From Chrysoperla carnea (taxonomy: Eukaryota > Arthropoda > Insecta > Neuroptera > Chrysopidae), in the NCBI RefSeq assembly GCF_905475395.1, contig NC_058339.1, positions 8,812,001-8,876,000 on the forward strand: 64,000 nucleotides of DNA. The letters are read 5' to 3'. The notes under the pieces were generated by a model. It did no database searches and was not told where the DNA came from. It saw nothing but the letters and a program-made list of their open reading frames with translations. Both the position numbers and the translations under genes were made by a program. Below, in pieces: positions 1 through 11,932 of this stretch. Position 1 is the stretch's first letter. Every line of letters starts with the position of its first letter.

Positions 1-760
1 AGTCAATGAAAAAACCCGTCAAGCCAAATAACGACTCAATTGAGAGTTTCGTACATTTAAAAATCACCTTTAATATTTTTGTTGTTATTGAATAAAATAA
101 TGATTATAATTAATGTCACAAATGATAAACAATAATGTAACCCAACTACGCTCACTAGTTTTCATATTATTGTCAGAGTAGAGTTAATGTGAGGATAAAC
201 TGCTGATGTCTTATTTAAAATGATAACTTTGTTGTCCTCGACGATTTAATTAATAGCTTTTAGTATTAAACAAATCTTAATAAAGTGATAAAATTTTATT
301 ATATTAAAAGAGAAAATAATTATCAACATCAGTATGAAGTTTTATTCGCTAAAATCAATGAATGAGTCCAGATAAAAATACAATAAATATTCAGTCTTCT
401 CTAACTATATCACTAAGTATATTAACTGTAAACGTTATCTTATAGCACAATATAATGTTATCTAATGTAAAATGATTGTCTAAAAGAAAATAAATTATTA
501 ATCTTCATGTGATGGGTATAAAAATTTCTCAATAGTATTATTATTGAATGCATAAACTACAAAGTTCGTATGGAATAATAATTTTGAAATAATCTTAAGG
601 TTTATATAGTTTTCTCATCTTTTTAAAGACAATCCTTTAACGAAATTTCAGTCAACGTTGTTCTAGAAAAAAATTAGTGAGACGGTTCACCGTTCAGGAT
701 ATCCCTGTAACCTCTCGCTAATTCAATACTTAAGCGCTCAAAATTCAGCGTTTTATCCTA

Positions 761-864
761 TTTTTGAGCTCTTCGAGCTCAAAAATATGATTATATTAAT
801 ATTTTGAGCACTCCGAGCTCAAAAAGATAGCCGTTTTATGCTTTTGAGCTCTTCGAGCTCAAAA
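761..864. repeat. Three GAGCTC-N-GAGCTC palindromes
   Basis: Three near-identical inverted repeats lie within about 100 bp. The core GAGCTCTTCGAGCTC is flanked by A/T so that each unit reads TTTTGAGCTC...GAGCTCAAAA. Units start near 761, 802 and 841. The middle one differs slightly (GAGCACTCCGAGCTC). Spacing is about 40 bp. Function is unknown; it could be a fragment of a satellite or of a transposon end. Confidence 0.75.
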
Positions 865-1784
865 GTCTAATGAAAGTTTAATAAAACACTATTTTTTTAA
901 TTTTCAAAATGCCATAACTTTTGAATGAATCAACTGATTTCTACACAGTTGGCGGAAATGTTCAATGCCCTCGTGATTTCCTTTGAGTTTCCAAATTCGT
1001 AGGATTCGTTTTTAACTCATATAACATATTTCGAGCACTTAAGAAATTTTGATCCGTGACGTCTTATTGTTCAAAGTTCTTAATTATTACAGCCGCCCTT
1101 ACAATTCTAAAGTTAAAATTTGATGAAATTAAATTTCGCTAATGTCCAGCGTCACAAAAAAAGTCATGTCGATCTTCTCCTGACAAACGTGAACACAAAG
1201 ATACAGAAATAAACCAAACCAGTCAAACCGTTCTCAAGAAAGTCAAAAAAAAATTTCCAGACCTAAGTAATTAAACGTAGATATACGTAGATCTACTTAC
1301 AATTTACACAATAATAAAGACTGTACTTAGCGCCACAACTTTGATATACGGAGATCTATGGCAAGTAGATTTCCGTATAGATCAAATTTATTTTTTGTCG
1401 GGAATACAAGTGCATACTTTCGTTAATTTATTTTCACTGGTATTCGATTCATCACATAAAATACACGACACACAGGTCAACACAAAAAAAATAAAGCCCA
1501 TTCGGTCACTGCTGGAATAGAAGGTAGATTCCATGTATAATGTCAAACGATCGATGAACTTTGTTCATCTCTGAACTTATTCAAGATATTCAACCGAAGA
1601 AACGCCTACTAAGTTTCATCGAAACCTCTTGGATTTTGTGAAAATGTCGTGTTCAAGAATTTCAGTACATCTTTTATAAATGTTAGGGGTGTGGAAAAAA
1701 TTCGAGTGAACGAATTATTCGTATCGATTTGAATAGTATGCATGACTTATACGGAAAAACATTGTACGATTATAGTGCTGTAGT

Positions 1785-2112
1785 GCGCTTTGATTAGTAC
1801 TTTTCTCGATAAAAAGCCTCATATGGGACCTACAAGGCTTACTTAGTATCAAGCGAGCATTGTAGGGATGTCAAAAATTTAGGGCTTCAGTTATTTCCGG
1901 TTTCCCTTAATCGGTATCGAAAGCGCTTAACGAGCACTAAATTGTAGTGAACTTTGATTAGCACTTTTCTTGTCAGATAGCCTCGTATGGGACCTACAAT
2001 GCTCACTTGGTGTCAAGCGAGCATTGTAGGGATGTCGCAAATTTAGGGCTTCAGTTATTTCCGGTTTCTATTGATCGGTATCGAAAGCACTAAATGAGCA
2101 CTAAATTAATAC
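1785..2112 (+). repeat. Two-copy tandem repeat, period about 164 bp
   Basis: Two copies of a block run head to tail. Both contain GGGACCTACAA, CAAGCGAGCATTGTAGGGA, TTTAGGGCTTCAGTTATTTC and GGTATCGAAAGC. The landmark CTTCAGTTATTTCC sits at 1885 and 2049, giving the period. The copies differ at several percent of positions, so the duplication is not fresh. No coding potential was seen. Confidence 0.75.
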
Positions 2113-2504
2113 GCACTGGCAAAAGCGATGTGATCAAATTTCTCAGATTTGTCTCTTTTGCCTGTTGCTTTTCTATTAAGGTAGCAGTGTAGCTTTAGGA
2201 AAAAAATATAATTTTTCGATTTCGGTGTACTGTTTCTTTTGTGACTTTATTTTCTGCCTTTGCTATTAGCACTATTCGAGCACTAATTAAAGACATGTTA
2301 TGTAGGACCAAATGACGACAGTATCTATGATTTCCAATGAATACACTGATCACTTAATCAAAAGCTAGCATTGTCGGTATTTTTGCAATACTAAAAAGTG
2401 CACTAAATTCGCCAATGCAGCACCAAAATAGCACTAAATTAGCACTAAATCCTATGCCCAAAATTAGCGAATTCTGCTGATTTGACACTTGTAGGTTTTT
2501 AGAC

Positions 2505-3730
2505 GTGCAAAAATTTTTCAAAAAATTTTTTTTGAAAGTATTTTTGTATTCGGAAATCGACATTAGTGATGACGAAGAATGTGATGAAGTGGGACAAGAC
2601 GATTCGTTGATATTCGATGTTCCGATGTTGGAAAATGCAAATACAACCAATAGCTCAAGGGAAAAATTGAAAATAATGTGGGAAAAAAGGCTTTACCGGC
2701 TCCTGAGTTGCAACAATAGAATGAAAGTTTTAATAATGGAGAAGTATTATTCCCAATATCATATTTTGATGAGTATTTACCCTCAGATTATTTTGCCGAA
2801 ATGCATTAACAGCAAGACAAGACAAAATTCAAACTATCTACGGGAAAAGAAATAAAAACATTATTTGCATTGCATATAATGATGGGATGCCTTAAATTTC
2901 CCCAAATAAATTTATATTGGGATAAAACGCTTCAGGTCGATTGTGTCATAAATAATATGACCAGAAATAGATTTTACGAACTAAGAAATAACCTACATTT
3001 AGTCAAAAATTTAGTACAAGCCAACAACAGAGATAAATTTCGGCCAATTTATGAAAAAAATGGGCAAAGAATGATGGAATTATCTTCCCAACAAGAAATA
3101 TCTATTGACGGACAAATTGTACCCTTTAAAGGGTAGGTATTTAGGTGTAAAACAATCCATAAAAAATAAGCCAAATTCATGGGGGGTACAATTATTTTTA
3201 TTATGCGGGAAGGATGGAACGAATCTTTGTTAAAGGAATACGGATTTGCAGCTACAATTATATTGGAGTTATGTAAAAGACTGGATGATAAAGACTATAA
3301 TTTGTATTTCGTTAACTTCTTTTCTTCATACAAACTTCTGCAACAGTTGAAAGTAAAAAATATACACACACGTTGTGTGTACTATTAGAGTCAACCGATT
3401 TCAAAACTCTCTACTTCTGATTAGAAGTCTAAAAAAGAACAAAGTGGGCGTATAGAGGAATTGGTCAATTCCAACTCAGATATTGTTGTGGTCAAATGGA
3501 TGGAAATAATAAGAAAGTAGTACTAGCATCAAATTTTATTGGGGCAAGTGAAGTGGGCATAGTATAAAGATGGGATAGAAAATGCAGTAAATATATTGAT
3601 GTACCAAGACTCCAAGATTGTATAAAGATACAATCATGAAATGGGAGGAATGGGCTTGATGGATCAGATGATAAGTTGGTAGCGTATTTTCATTAAATCG
3701 AAAAATGGCCACTTCACGTCAACTATTTAT
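2505..3730 (+). pseudogene. Decayed piggyBac transposase relic
   Basis: Broken frames carry piggyBac transposase segments in the right order: an acidic N-terminus (near 2560), FDEYLPSDYFAE (about 2775), MMGCLKFPQINLYW (2879), NNMTRNRFYELRNNLHLV (about 2950), ISIDGQIVPFKG (about 3100, holding the first catalytic Asp), LKEYGFAATIILEL (3230), FVNFFSSYKLLQQLK (second-Asp region, Asp replaced by Val) and an MGGMGLMDQM block near 3640 (last Asp region, first Asp lost). It is clearly the same family as the large piggyBac at 23485-39519, sharing most residues in the central block. Several stops and frameshifts separate the pieces, so it is long dead. I could not place its termini. Confidence 0.85.
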
Positions 3731-4087
3731 AATATTTTAAGTCTTTCTAAAGTGATTTCTTTGAATCTTTCAACGCCAAAAATATTACGAGCACATTTGC
3801 TAAGCCGGGAATCGTACCATTTAATAGATTGGCATTTTCTGAAGAAGATTTTTTTCCTTATGACGTTTACAGCAATCAAAAATTCCAAAATGATCCTACA
3901 AATGATTTTAAGGCCAATCCTATTGATCCCGATTAACGATAGAGAGCGAGCAATGTGTAACACCACTTTCTACAAGAGAGTCACCAAATATCATGAATTA
4001 TTTTAAATTACATAATATAACTACCACATCGAGAGCTTCCGACAGAATTAATGAAACACTCACAACCAAACCATGCATAACTTTTGA

Positions 4088-4622
4088 AGTTGTAAGACCT
4101 TAAAGTTGTAAATAGCGAATTTACACAGATACTCAAGAAAAACAAAGAATAGAAGAACTGCAAAGAGCTAAGCATGAAGCAAAGCTAAAAAAACAACGAA
4201 AGCGCTCAAAAAATTGAAAACTGTTGATTCTCAAAAATATTTGAGTTTGTTACAAAATAATATATTGCCAATTGTAAAACACTATCCGCCAGTTACCATA
4301 TTCTTCACTGACAGATCTGTTGATTCTCAAAGAAGTTGTAAGACCTTAAAGTTGTAAATCGCGAATTTACACAGATACTTAAGAAAAACAAAGAACAGAA
4401 GAACTGCAAAGAGCTAAGCATGAAGCAAACCTATAAAAGAACGAAAGCGCTCTAAAAAATGAAAACTGTTGATTCTCAAAAATATTTGAGTTTGTTACAA
4501 AATAATATATTGCCAACTGTAAAACACTATCCGTCAGTGACCATATTCTTCACTGACGGATCTGTTGATTCTCAAAAATATTTGAGTTTGTTACAAAATA
4601 ATATATTGCCAATTGTAAAAAT
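4088..4622 (+). repeat. 245-bp tandem duplication with a partial third copy
   Basis: A segment beginning AGTTGTAAGACCTTAAAG occurs at 4088 and again at 4333. Its downstream part (GTTGATTCTCAAAAATATTTG onward) appears a third time at about 4564. The copies are about 95% alike. The repeat translates in part to SQKYLSLLQNNILP, faintly like the C-terminal part of a Tc1/mariner-type DDE domain, but that is too short to name a family. It probably arose by unequal exchange within a dead transposon. Confidence 0.7.
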
Positions 4623-4879
4623 TTTCAACCTGAACTTGCAACATTCAAATCTAGAAAAAGATCACTGAACAAAAAATTAGTCAGTTAATAAAAGGGAGTT
4701 ATTGCGTAACAGTGGAAAAGAATATTTGACTAAAACGGAAATACGACAAAAAGGAAAAACATTCGAAAATTTTGATTGTAGACGTCGTAAAAAATGTGTA
4801 ACCTTATTTACAGAAAATGAGACATGAAATTTTTGACTTTTTTGTAACTTCAAAGACTTCAGAAATTCTTATCTGTATG

Positions 4880-5520
4880 TATTTTTGCAAACAGTTGACA
4901 GAAAATGTCCAAAAGATCGTTCATAAGCATGGACTCTGACCATGAGGCATTTCTCTTTCACACAGAAATTCGATGGCTATCGAAAGGTAATACGTTGGAA
5001 AGATAACACGAACTGAGAGCATAGGTTGAGATTTTTCTCATTGACAAAAAAATGAATGATTTGTTGAAACAGTTTACCAATCCGACATGTCAAATGAATT
5101 TGGCTTATCTTGTGGATATTTCCACACACTTAAATAAGCTGAATATGCAATTGCAAGGTTCCAAGAATACAAATAAGAAAACGTTGCAAATATATTCATC
5201 TTTGAAGATAAACTTCGCGCTTTTATTTGCAAACTTCAGTTGTGGTTACGTAAAATTGAAGAAAACAATCATTCTGCGTTAACGACATTAAAAGCACTTG
5301 TGAAAGACAAAAAGTATGATGCTAATAAAGCAAATATACAAGAAAACAAAACTCTTTTACAAATGTTGATTGATGAATTAAAACGTTGCATCCCAGAATA
5401 TACAGAAGTACTTGAAATTGATCAACAACTGATTCGTAACCCCTTTAGCACGAACGCTAGTGAAAGTTACTGAAGGAATCCAGGAAGAACTCTTTGAACT
5501 CCAAAATGACAGAAAATAAA
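4880..5520 (+). pseudogene. hAT transposase relic (ZBED5/FAM200-like)
   Basis: Fragments match the central part of hAT transposases related to vertebrate ZBED5, FAM200 and SCAND3: DHEAFLFHTEIRWLSKGNTL (about 4938), LAYLVDISTHLNKLNMQLQG (about 5100) and a KLQLWLRKIEENNHSALTTL block (about 5230-5290). The typical IRWLSKG and LNLQLQG landmarks are both visible. The frame is interrupted by stops near 5000-5025 and shifts at least once near 5220. The N-terminal zinc finger, the first catalytic motifs and the C-terminal dimerisation domain are not seen here, so this is an internal fragment. It is a different family from the two intact hATs further on. Confidence 0.8.
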
Positions 5521-7694
5521 AGAGAGTGGTAACTTGAGTAACAGTGGTTTTTTGTACAACATTTTTTTCATTTAAAAAGAATGTAAAATGTTTGTATATT
5601 TCGATGTATTTATTTAATAAGAAGATCTATTATAGATAAAGTTTGGGCTAGGCACTATAGATTCTAAGGCCTATTGTATTTTAACAATGTAAACTGACGG
5701 GACTAGTCTAGGCATAATCAAAGCCTAAGATCTATAAAAAGGGTCAATCACGATAATCAAAACATGTTAGCTGCTTAAATACAAACGAAAAACTTTGAAA
5801 AATATTCGGAAGACTTTGGAAAATATGGCGAAAAATATTTCGCTAGATACCTTATGAAAGATATGTTCGGAGTAAAAACAAGAGGACCACGTAGCCACTA
5901 CCACGTGGTAAAATTTTTAATGTTGAAGCTGAAGAGGAGCTTGAAAAAATGATTTAAAAGAAATAGCTATTTCAAATAATTGGGTTAGTAAATATCATCA
6001 TGGTCTCGAATGGGAAAGTGGTTCCACATATTTCAAAGATGTTAAACAAAATGTTAACGATATTCTAAAAGAAGAGTATGGCAAAATTTTGGTTAAAGGA
6101 GAGGAAAAAGTGAAATGGTGTGAGCATTTATTTAATATTAATGTTTACAACGTAGAAAATTTGTGGGATTTTGATGAAGAGAAATATAATAATATTGATG
6201 AGAAATTATTAACAAAATGTTTTTTCCATGAAAAAAATTGTGCTTTAGTAAATGTTTTTAAAATTCTTAATTCCTATGAAGAATAAAAAAAAGATTGGAT
6301 ATATGATTGGACGACTTAACATTAAGTCAACAATTAGAGGAATATTTATTATATCCTCATAATACAGAATTAGTTCGTGAGTTAAATTTAAATTGTGAAG
6401 AAGATATTGATAATGCCGAAATCTCGTCGCCCCATTCAAGTTTCGAGTGGATCGGAGGACGAAAGTGATCGAGAAATTCAAACAAAGAAACGGAAAGTGC
6501 AGTTTCAAGAGGAAATATGTCAGACACAGGATCTGATAGCGAATGGTGTAATGAATCACGACAAAGTTTTAAAATGTCAGTCAGTACGAATATTTTCAGT
6601 GACTACAAGTACTTAAAGGATATTTAGGAAATAATTATCCTAGTTTAACATATTACCAGGAATTATTAAATAAATTGGCATCAAGAAAATTGTTAGAATT
6701 AGACGAAGAAGAAATTATGGAAGTGCCAAATAAAAAATTACGTGTAATTTCAAGTGATTCAGATAGTGACGATATTGACAGTATGTCGTTTAAATTATTT
6801 TTTTAAAGTTTGTTTAATTACTGCAACACCCTTCGAATTTCAGAAGCAATTAATGTTTTCATTGACAACTTTAAAACAAAATTTGAAGTACGAAACAAAA
6901 GAATTGCGGAAAATGACAATGTTGAAAATAATGCAAGAATTGTACACTCCCAATATGAAAAGCTTTGTTGGTTTTATGTGAAAATCCAAGAAAGTTCTTG
7001 GTCCACCGAATTATTCGATGGGATTCTGATGCAGAACGTGAAGAAATTTTTCGCAAATTGTGTAAAGCAGCAATCGGATTCAACGATTCATCTTCGACCA
7101 CCCGACAATCAACTTTGAACACATCCACGTTGTCCACGACTGCAACAAAGGAGGCGGTAAATGTAGATGTGCCATCCTCACTGGACAGCATTTTGTACGC
7201 TATCTCAGGTCCCTCGACAAGCAACTTATTATCACAACGGGAACATCTCCACAATCTCAGAAGTTATGCCAGTAAGGAGAAGTAAAAATCCATAAGGATT
7301 TTTATCAAAGACCAATCAAATAAAAAACGCTTGTGCAAGTGACTAAACTGAGTTTGTGGAATATGATGGCTTCGAAAGTACAAGTTTCCAAGAATTTTCA
7401 TCATCCGTTTCTGGTGGGAATGATGTGAAGTATAAAAATGATTCACCATGTAGTTTGTCGACGCTTCCAAGTGGAACTGAAGTTGTTTTTGAAACAACTT
7501 TCGGAAACAGTTCGAGCGATGGAATTTATAAGATGCATTTTTTCTTTATTGAACGATGCTCCATGTGTTGAACTTCCAAGATTAACTCGACTCAAATTTT
7601 ATAAATGTATAGCTTCAGACAGTTTATTTACGTACAATTTGTTTATCAAAATGACACCAAATATAAAAGAATTTATTTTTCGATATTCATATCT
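5521..7694 (+). other. Unclassified relic region
   Basis: Only short frames are present. One at 6089-6286 is rich in Lys, Asn and Glu and matches nothing I know. Frames at 6415-7285 encode a Ser/Asp/Lys-rich leader ending SSDSDSDDID, then what looks like a small intron (GTATGTCG at 6781 to TTTCAG at about 6842), then a short helical segment. The same leader plus mini-intron recurs at about 18880-19000, so both are copies of one dead repeat. The stretch 7300-7694 holds further short frames with no recognisable motif. It forms the left flank of the DUF7869 element that starts at 7695. Confidence 0.45.
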
Positions 7695-7706
7695 GAATCG
7701 CTTATT

Positions 7707-7876
7707 TATGAAAGGCCTCATGTCACATTTTCAGCCATTTTTAAAAAATGACAAAAATCAATTCTCAATGCAAAGCTGCATCGTTTACTTATGAAAGGGC
7801 TCTTGTCCCATGTCTGTATGCCTAGTAACACAGCCGTTTAGAATGCGTATATTTATGAAAGGTCTCATGTCACTGA
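7707..7876 (+). repeat. Subterminal motif array, left end
   Basis: The word TTATGAAAGG[CG][CT]CTCATGTC occurs three times, near 7707, 7790 and 7855, with small variants (GGGCTCTTGTCCC in the middle). The right end of the same element carries variants near 17789, 17818 and, inverted, 18003. Repeated subterminal words of this kind are usual transposase-binding sites; that role here is inference. Confidence 0.65.
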
Positions 7877-8131
7877 CAGGAGGCTCTACAAAACCAAACC
7901 GCTGCTCAGAAAGCAACAGCTGGTATGTTCTCTAGGTTATGTTCAGCTGCTGTTTACATTATTTACAATCATTATTACTGTCTAATAAACAGGGCCGTGC
8001 CTGACGGGCGTTCATTGCGTGCACCGCACGCAGGCGGCCGAAATTAAGAGGCGGCCAAATCGTTACAAGTTGTTTACTGGGCAAAAATACAATCGGTTTG
8101 TTTTCATTAAGATACGAAGTAAAAACTGTAT

Positions 8132-8180
8132 TATACATACAGTTATATGTATATATTATATACATATAACTGTATGTATA
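8132..8180. repeat. 49-bp perfect palindrome
   Basis: Two 24-bp arms, built from TATACATACAG and TATATGTATATA and their complements, flank a single central base. It lies about 140 bp inside the left end of the hAT. It could extrude as a hairpin, or mark an internal foldback of the element; the right end has no counterpart that I found. Confidence 0.85.
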
Positions 8181-8537
8181 AAAACTGATTAGGTCGTTGA
8201 CTCGTTGTAGTATTTATATACCTAGTCATGCAGCGAATCCGAATTTTTTCGAACATTGCACGAGCGACGAGCCGAAATAGTTTTTTCAATTGACCGGCGT
8301 CGCGTAAGCGGTCTTATTCGTCTTATTAGTCGTATTAGTCTATAGACTAGCGAGGATAAATCGTTATTTGTGTCCTGTGTGTGATCCGATATTATTAAAG
8401 TCTTTAATTTAACGAATAAAAATAAATTGCTTAATTCCTGAAAACTTTTAGTTGTGTGTTCGTGTGGTGAAATTTAATAAAAAGTTTATTTACTCGACAA
8501 AGACTGAAAAAGGTAATACACAAAAAATGTAAAATTT

Positions 8538-9306
8538 GGGTAGACTTTCACTTTTTGGGCCCGGGAAATTTTGGCGGGTCTTTTTGGAGGGAAAAGGCCT
8601 TTTGATATGAAATTCTTAAATAAATATTAAAAAATATTTAATAATATTAAAAAAAAAATTAAATAATAATTAAAATAAATAATAAAATAGTGCAATTTAA
8701 TATTAAATTACTTAAAATCTTCCTTAATTTATACTAAAAAATGAATATCTTTCTCATTTTGAATGCATTTATATAATAATTAAAAGTTGTTTGTTTGCAT
8801 ACCAGATTCTCTGTTTAAATCGCTCACAACCCGCCGATGGAAAATCAAGCATTTGAACTTGTGTAGCCGAAAGCAACTCTTTAAATTAAGCTTATGATTC
8901 CTTTTTATAATAGCAATGTTATTGTTATTAAATGGAAGAAATTTACCTGACATTGAACTAGAAAACAGTTATATGTGGTTGAATTTTCCTCTCCGTTTTC
9001 ATTTTCAAAATAAATCTTGACATATTTATGTTTAAAAATATGTTTTACTTAAAAAGCTTATAAATGATTTTCTTATCGTGTCATCCTATGCGCATTAAAA
9101 TATACATTAATTATAGATTTTAAGTAATTTAATATTAAATTGCGCTATTTTATTATTTATTTAAATTATTATTTAATTTTTTTTTAAATTTTTTTTAATA
9201 TTATTAAATATTTTTTAATATTTATTTAAGAATTTCATATCAAAAGGCCTTTTCCCTCCAAAAAGACCCGCCAAAATTTCCCGGGCCCAAAATTGAAAGT
9301 CTACCC
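8538..9306. mobile_element. 769-bp MITE with long TIRs and 8-bp target duplication
   Basis: The termini read GGGTAGACTTTCA at 8538 and its inverse ending at 9306. The inverted arms extend about 180-190 bp (8538-8725 and 9115-9306) and include GGGCCCGGGAAATTTTGGCG and AAAAGGCCTTTTGATATG. An 8-bp target duplication, TAAAATTT, flanks it (8530-8537 and 9307-9314), which fits a hAT-type non-autonomous element. The middle (about 8730-9110) is non-coding. It inserted between the promoter side and the start codon of the surrounding hAT transposase, so it is the youngest layer at this point. Confidence 0.9.
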
Positions 9307-9351
9307 TAAAATTTAATATCACTGCTCATTTACATTTTTAAAGGCCTACGA

Positions 9352-11932
9352 ATGTCTGAAAGGAAAACGAAAAGATTGTCTGGAGCGCAATATAAAAGAA
9401 AAACGAAAAGATTGTCTGGAGCGCAATATAAAAGAAAGCGAGAGGAAAAGCAAAATGAAGCTAAAAAAATGTTTGGCTCATTAACAAAGTTTTTAGTAAA
9501 ATCGCCAGAACCGGAAAGTAGTTGTAGTAGCCAATTAAATCCAATTGATGATTTGTTTTGCGATAAAAATGAAAATGAATTATCTGTCGAAAATGAAAAG
9601 GCTAATGACAATACTAGTAGTACCGACGAAATGGAAACAGAAGATAATAAGGATATCGATCTATACAATACCGATACCGCTGAAATTGATAAAGCATATT
9701 TTGCTATGTGTATGGATTTAAATGATCCAGCTTGCTGGCCTTTAACAATTACCACTAAAATATTGGATATATTAATCGAAAAAGGACCCATACAAAATAA
9801 ACAATCTACATATCCAATTAATGAATTGGGAAGATCATTTTCATCAACTTATTTCTATAGAAAAATGCCAAATGGTGAAAAATTTAATCGTGAGTGGTTA
9901 ATCTATTCTCCAAAAACGGATTCCATATTTTGCTTCTGTTGTAAATTATTTGGCAAACAAGAAATAAAATTAGTTAATGAAGGCTTCAATGATTGGCAAC
10001 ACACATCTGATAATTTATCTCGTCATGAAAAAACATCGCTGCATATCGGAAATTGCACCAATTGGAAAAATTTGGAATTAAATTTAAAAAACAAAGCTAC
10101 AATTGATAAAAATTTGCAACGGTATTATGACGCAGAGAAAAAAAGATGGTATCAAATTGTCGTACGCATGATATCTGTGGTACAATTTCTGGCAGTACAG
10201 GGTTTAGCGTTTAGAGGTAGCTCGAGCAGATTGTATGAAAACAATAATGGAAATTTTCTAAAAGCAATTGAAATGATAGGAAAATTTGATGATGTTATGG
10301 CAGATCACATAAATCGCATTCAACAATCAGTTGCTTTAAAGAACCATATGCCACATTATGCGGGAAATCGCTTCCAAAATGAAATAAATAGTATCCTTGC
10401 AGCGCAAATTCAAAAATATATTTTGTCAGCAATAAAAGACGCCAAATATTTTTCAGTAATTTTGGATTGTACGCCGGACATGGGACATGTCGAGCAAATT
10501 ACAATAATTTTGAGATATGTGCATATTCAAAATGACGAAGTAGAAGTGAGAGAAAATTTCGTTGGTTTTTCTCCAGCTCAAAAAAGTACTGGAGAAGCTT
10601 TTTACGACTTTTTAATTGAAAAATTAAGCTCTCTTAAATTAAATGTTAACGATATGAGAGGCCAGGGGTATGATAATGGATCAAATATGGCTGGAAAACA
10701 TATTGGATTGCAGAAACGAATTTTGGACAATTATCCACGAGCTTTGTTTATGCCATGCAACGCGCATACATTAAATTTGGTCGTTAATGATGCAGCGAAA
10801 GTTTCTTTTTCAACTGTGGATTTTTTTTAGTAATGTGTCAGCAATATACAATTACTTTTCCGGATCACCTTTTCGATGGCAAATTTTAAAAAAACATGTA
10901 AAATCGTTAACAGTAAAACAAGTTAGCGTAACCCGGTGGGAATCAAGGATTAAGGCGATTAGACCACTGCGTCATGAATTAGGTGAAATTTATGACAGCC
11001 TAATAGAACTAGCGGAAGAATGTTCAACACCAATAGGTCAACATGAAGCTAAATGTTTGGCAATGAAAATTAAATCGTACAAATTTATTTGTTCCACAGT
11101 AATATGGTACGAAATCTTAGAAAAAGTAAATATTATTAGTAAAATGATGCAGACCGTTTCTTGGAATCTTACTTCATGTGCTGAATCTATTAATAATATT
11201 TTAATTTTTTTCCAAAGTATTAGAAATGATGAAAATTTCGAAAAGTATTTGAAAATTGCTGATGAATTATGTGAATCACTTGAAATACAACCGGAATTTC
11301 CTGTTGAAATTAATCTACGTCGACGCCATAAGCGAAAACAATTTGACTATGAAGGAGATGAGGATATTCAGTTAACTGCTAAAGAAAATTTCAAAATTAA
11401 TTTTTTCTATGTAATATTGGATACAGCCATTTCATCTGTTACTACCCGATTTGAAACATTATCCAATTTCGAACAGTCTTTCGGATTTTTATATAAATTT
11501 GTTGAAATAGGAGAGGACGACATAAAAAAAAGTTGCTTCGACTTTCATAATAAATTCAAGGATGGCGAATCGTGCGACATAAACGGAGCAGAATTATACG
11601 AAGAGTTAATTTCATTGAAAATAATTATAAAAGATAGGAAACAACCCGAAGAACTCCTGAAGTATTTGTACAAACACAATTTACAAAATTCATTTCCAAA
11701 TGTATCTACAAGCTTAAAACTATTATTGACCATGCCTGTATCAGTTGCGTCTGGAGAACGTAGTTTTTCTAAATTGAAAATCATAAAAAATTACCTACGT
11801 ACTTCCATGACGCAAGAACGTATGAGCAATCTTTCAATTATCGCGATTGAAAGTGAAATTGCTGAATCTTTAAATATTCACGAAGCAATTGACGATTTTG
11901 TCAGTAAAAAATCCCGTAGGATTAACTTTTAA
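9352..11932 (+). CDS. hAT transposase (zinc finger MYM-type 1-like), one frameshift
   Basis: Two overlapping frames (9352-10830 and 10787-11932, together about 860 aa) make one protein. Order of parts: a basic N-terminus with a 12-residue unit KRLSGAQYKRK[TR] repeated twice (a 36-bp duplication); a TTF-type zinc-finger region (SSTYFYRKMPNGE through FCFCCKLF, about residues 165-200); a DUF4371-like catalytic part with ILDCTPDMGHVEQ (first Asp) and GQGYDNGSNMAG (second Asp); CNAHTLNLVVNDAA; and the C-terminal hAT dimerisation domain (SVASGERSFSKLK, near 11740-11775). The frame breaks in a run of eight T at 10821-10828, where seven would keep it open, so damage is minimal and recent. Relatives are annotated as ZMYM1-like in many animals. 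The protein excises and pastes its own element and acts in the nucleus. Confidence 0.9.

Larger units (their letters stand above)
1..2350. other. AT-rich stretch without a recognisable gene
   Basis: No open frame of useful length and no protein similarity that I recognise. It holds a cluster of GAGCTC-type palindromes (761-864), short inverted pieces around 1275-1385 built on the words GTAGATCTAC and GGAGATCTA, and a duplicated 164-bp block (1785-2112). The word GCACTAAAT recurs from about 1930 to 2450, which suggests the non-coding end of a repeat family reaching up to the piggyBac relic that follows. No promoter or RNA gene could be supported. Confidence 0.6.

Noticed and set aside
4088-4622. 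CRISPR-like or satellite array
   Set aside because: There are only two full units and part of a third, of 245 bp, with no short spaced repeats.
6245-6559. Minus-strand 104-codon frame as a membrane protein
   Set aside because: Hydrophobic only because it is the complement of A-rich sequence; no start context, no motif.
9330-9791. Minus-strand 153-codon frame opposite the hAT transposase
   Set aside because: A shadow of the real gene; its repeat (YCAPDNLFVFL) is the complement of the 36-bp duplication.
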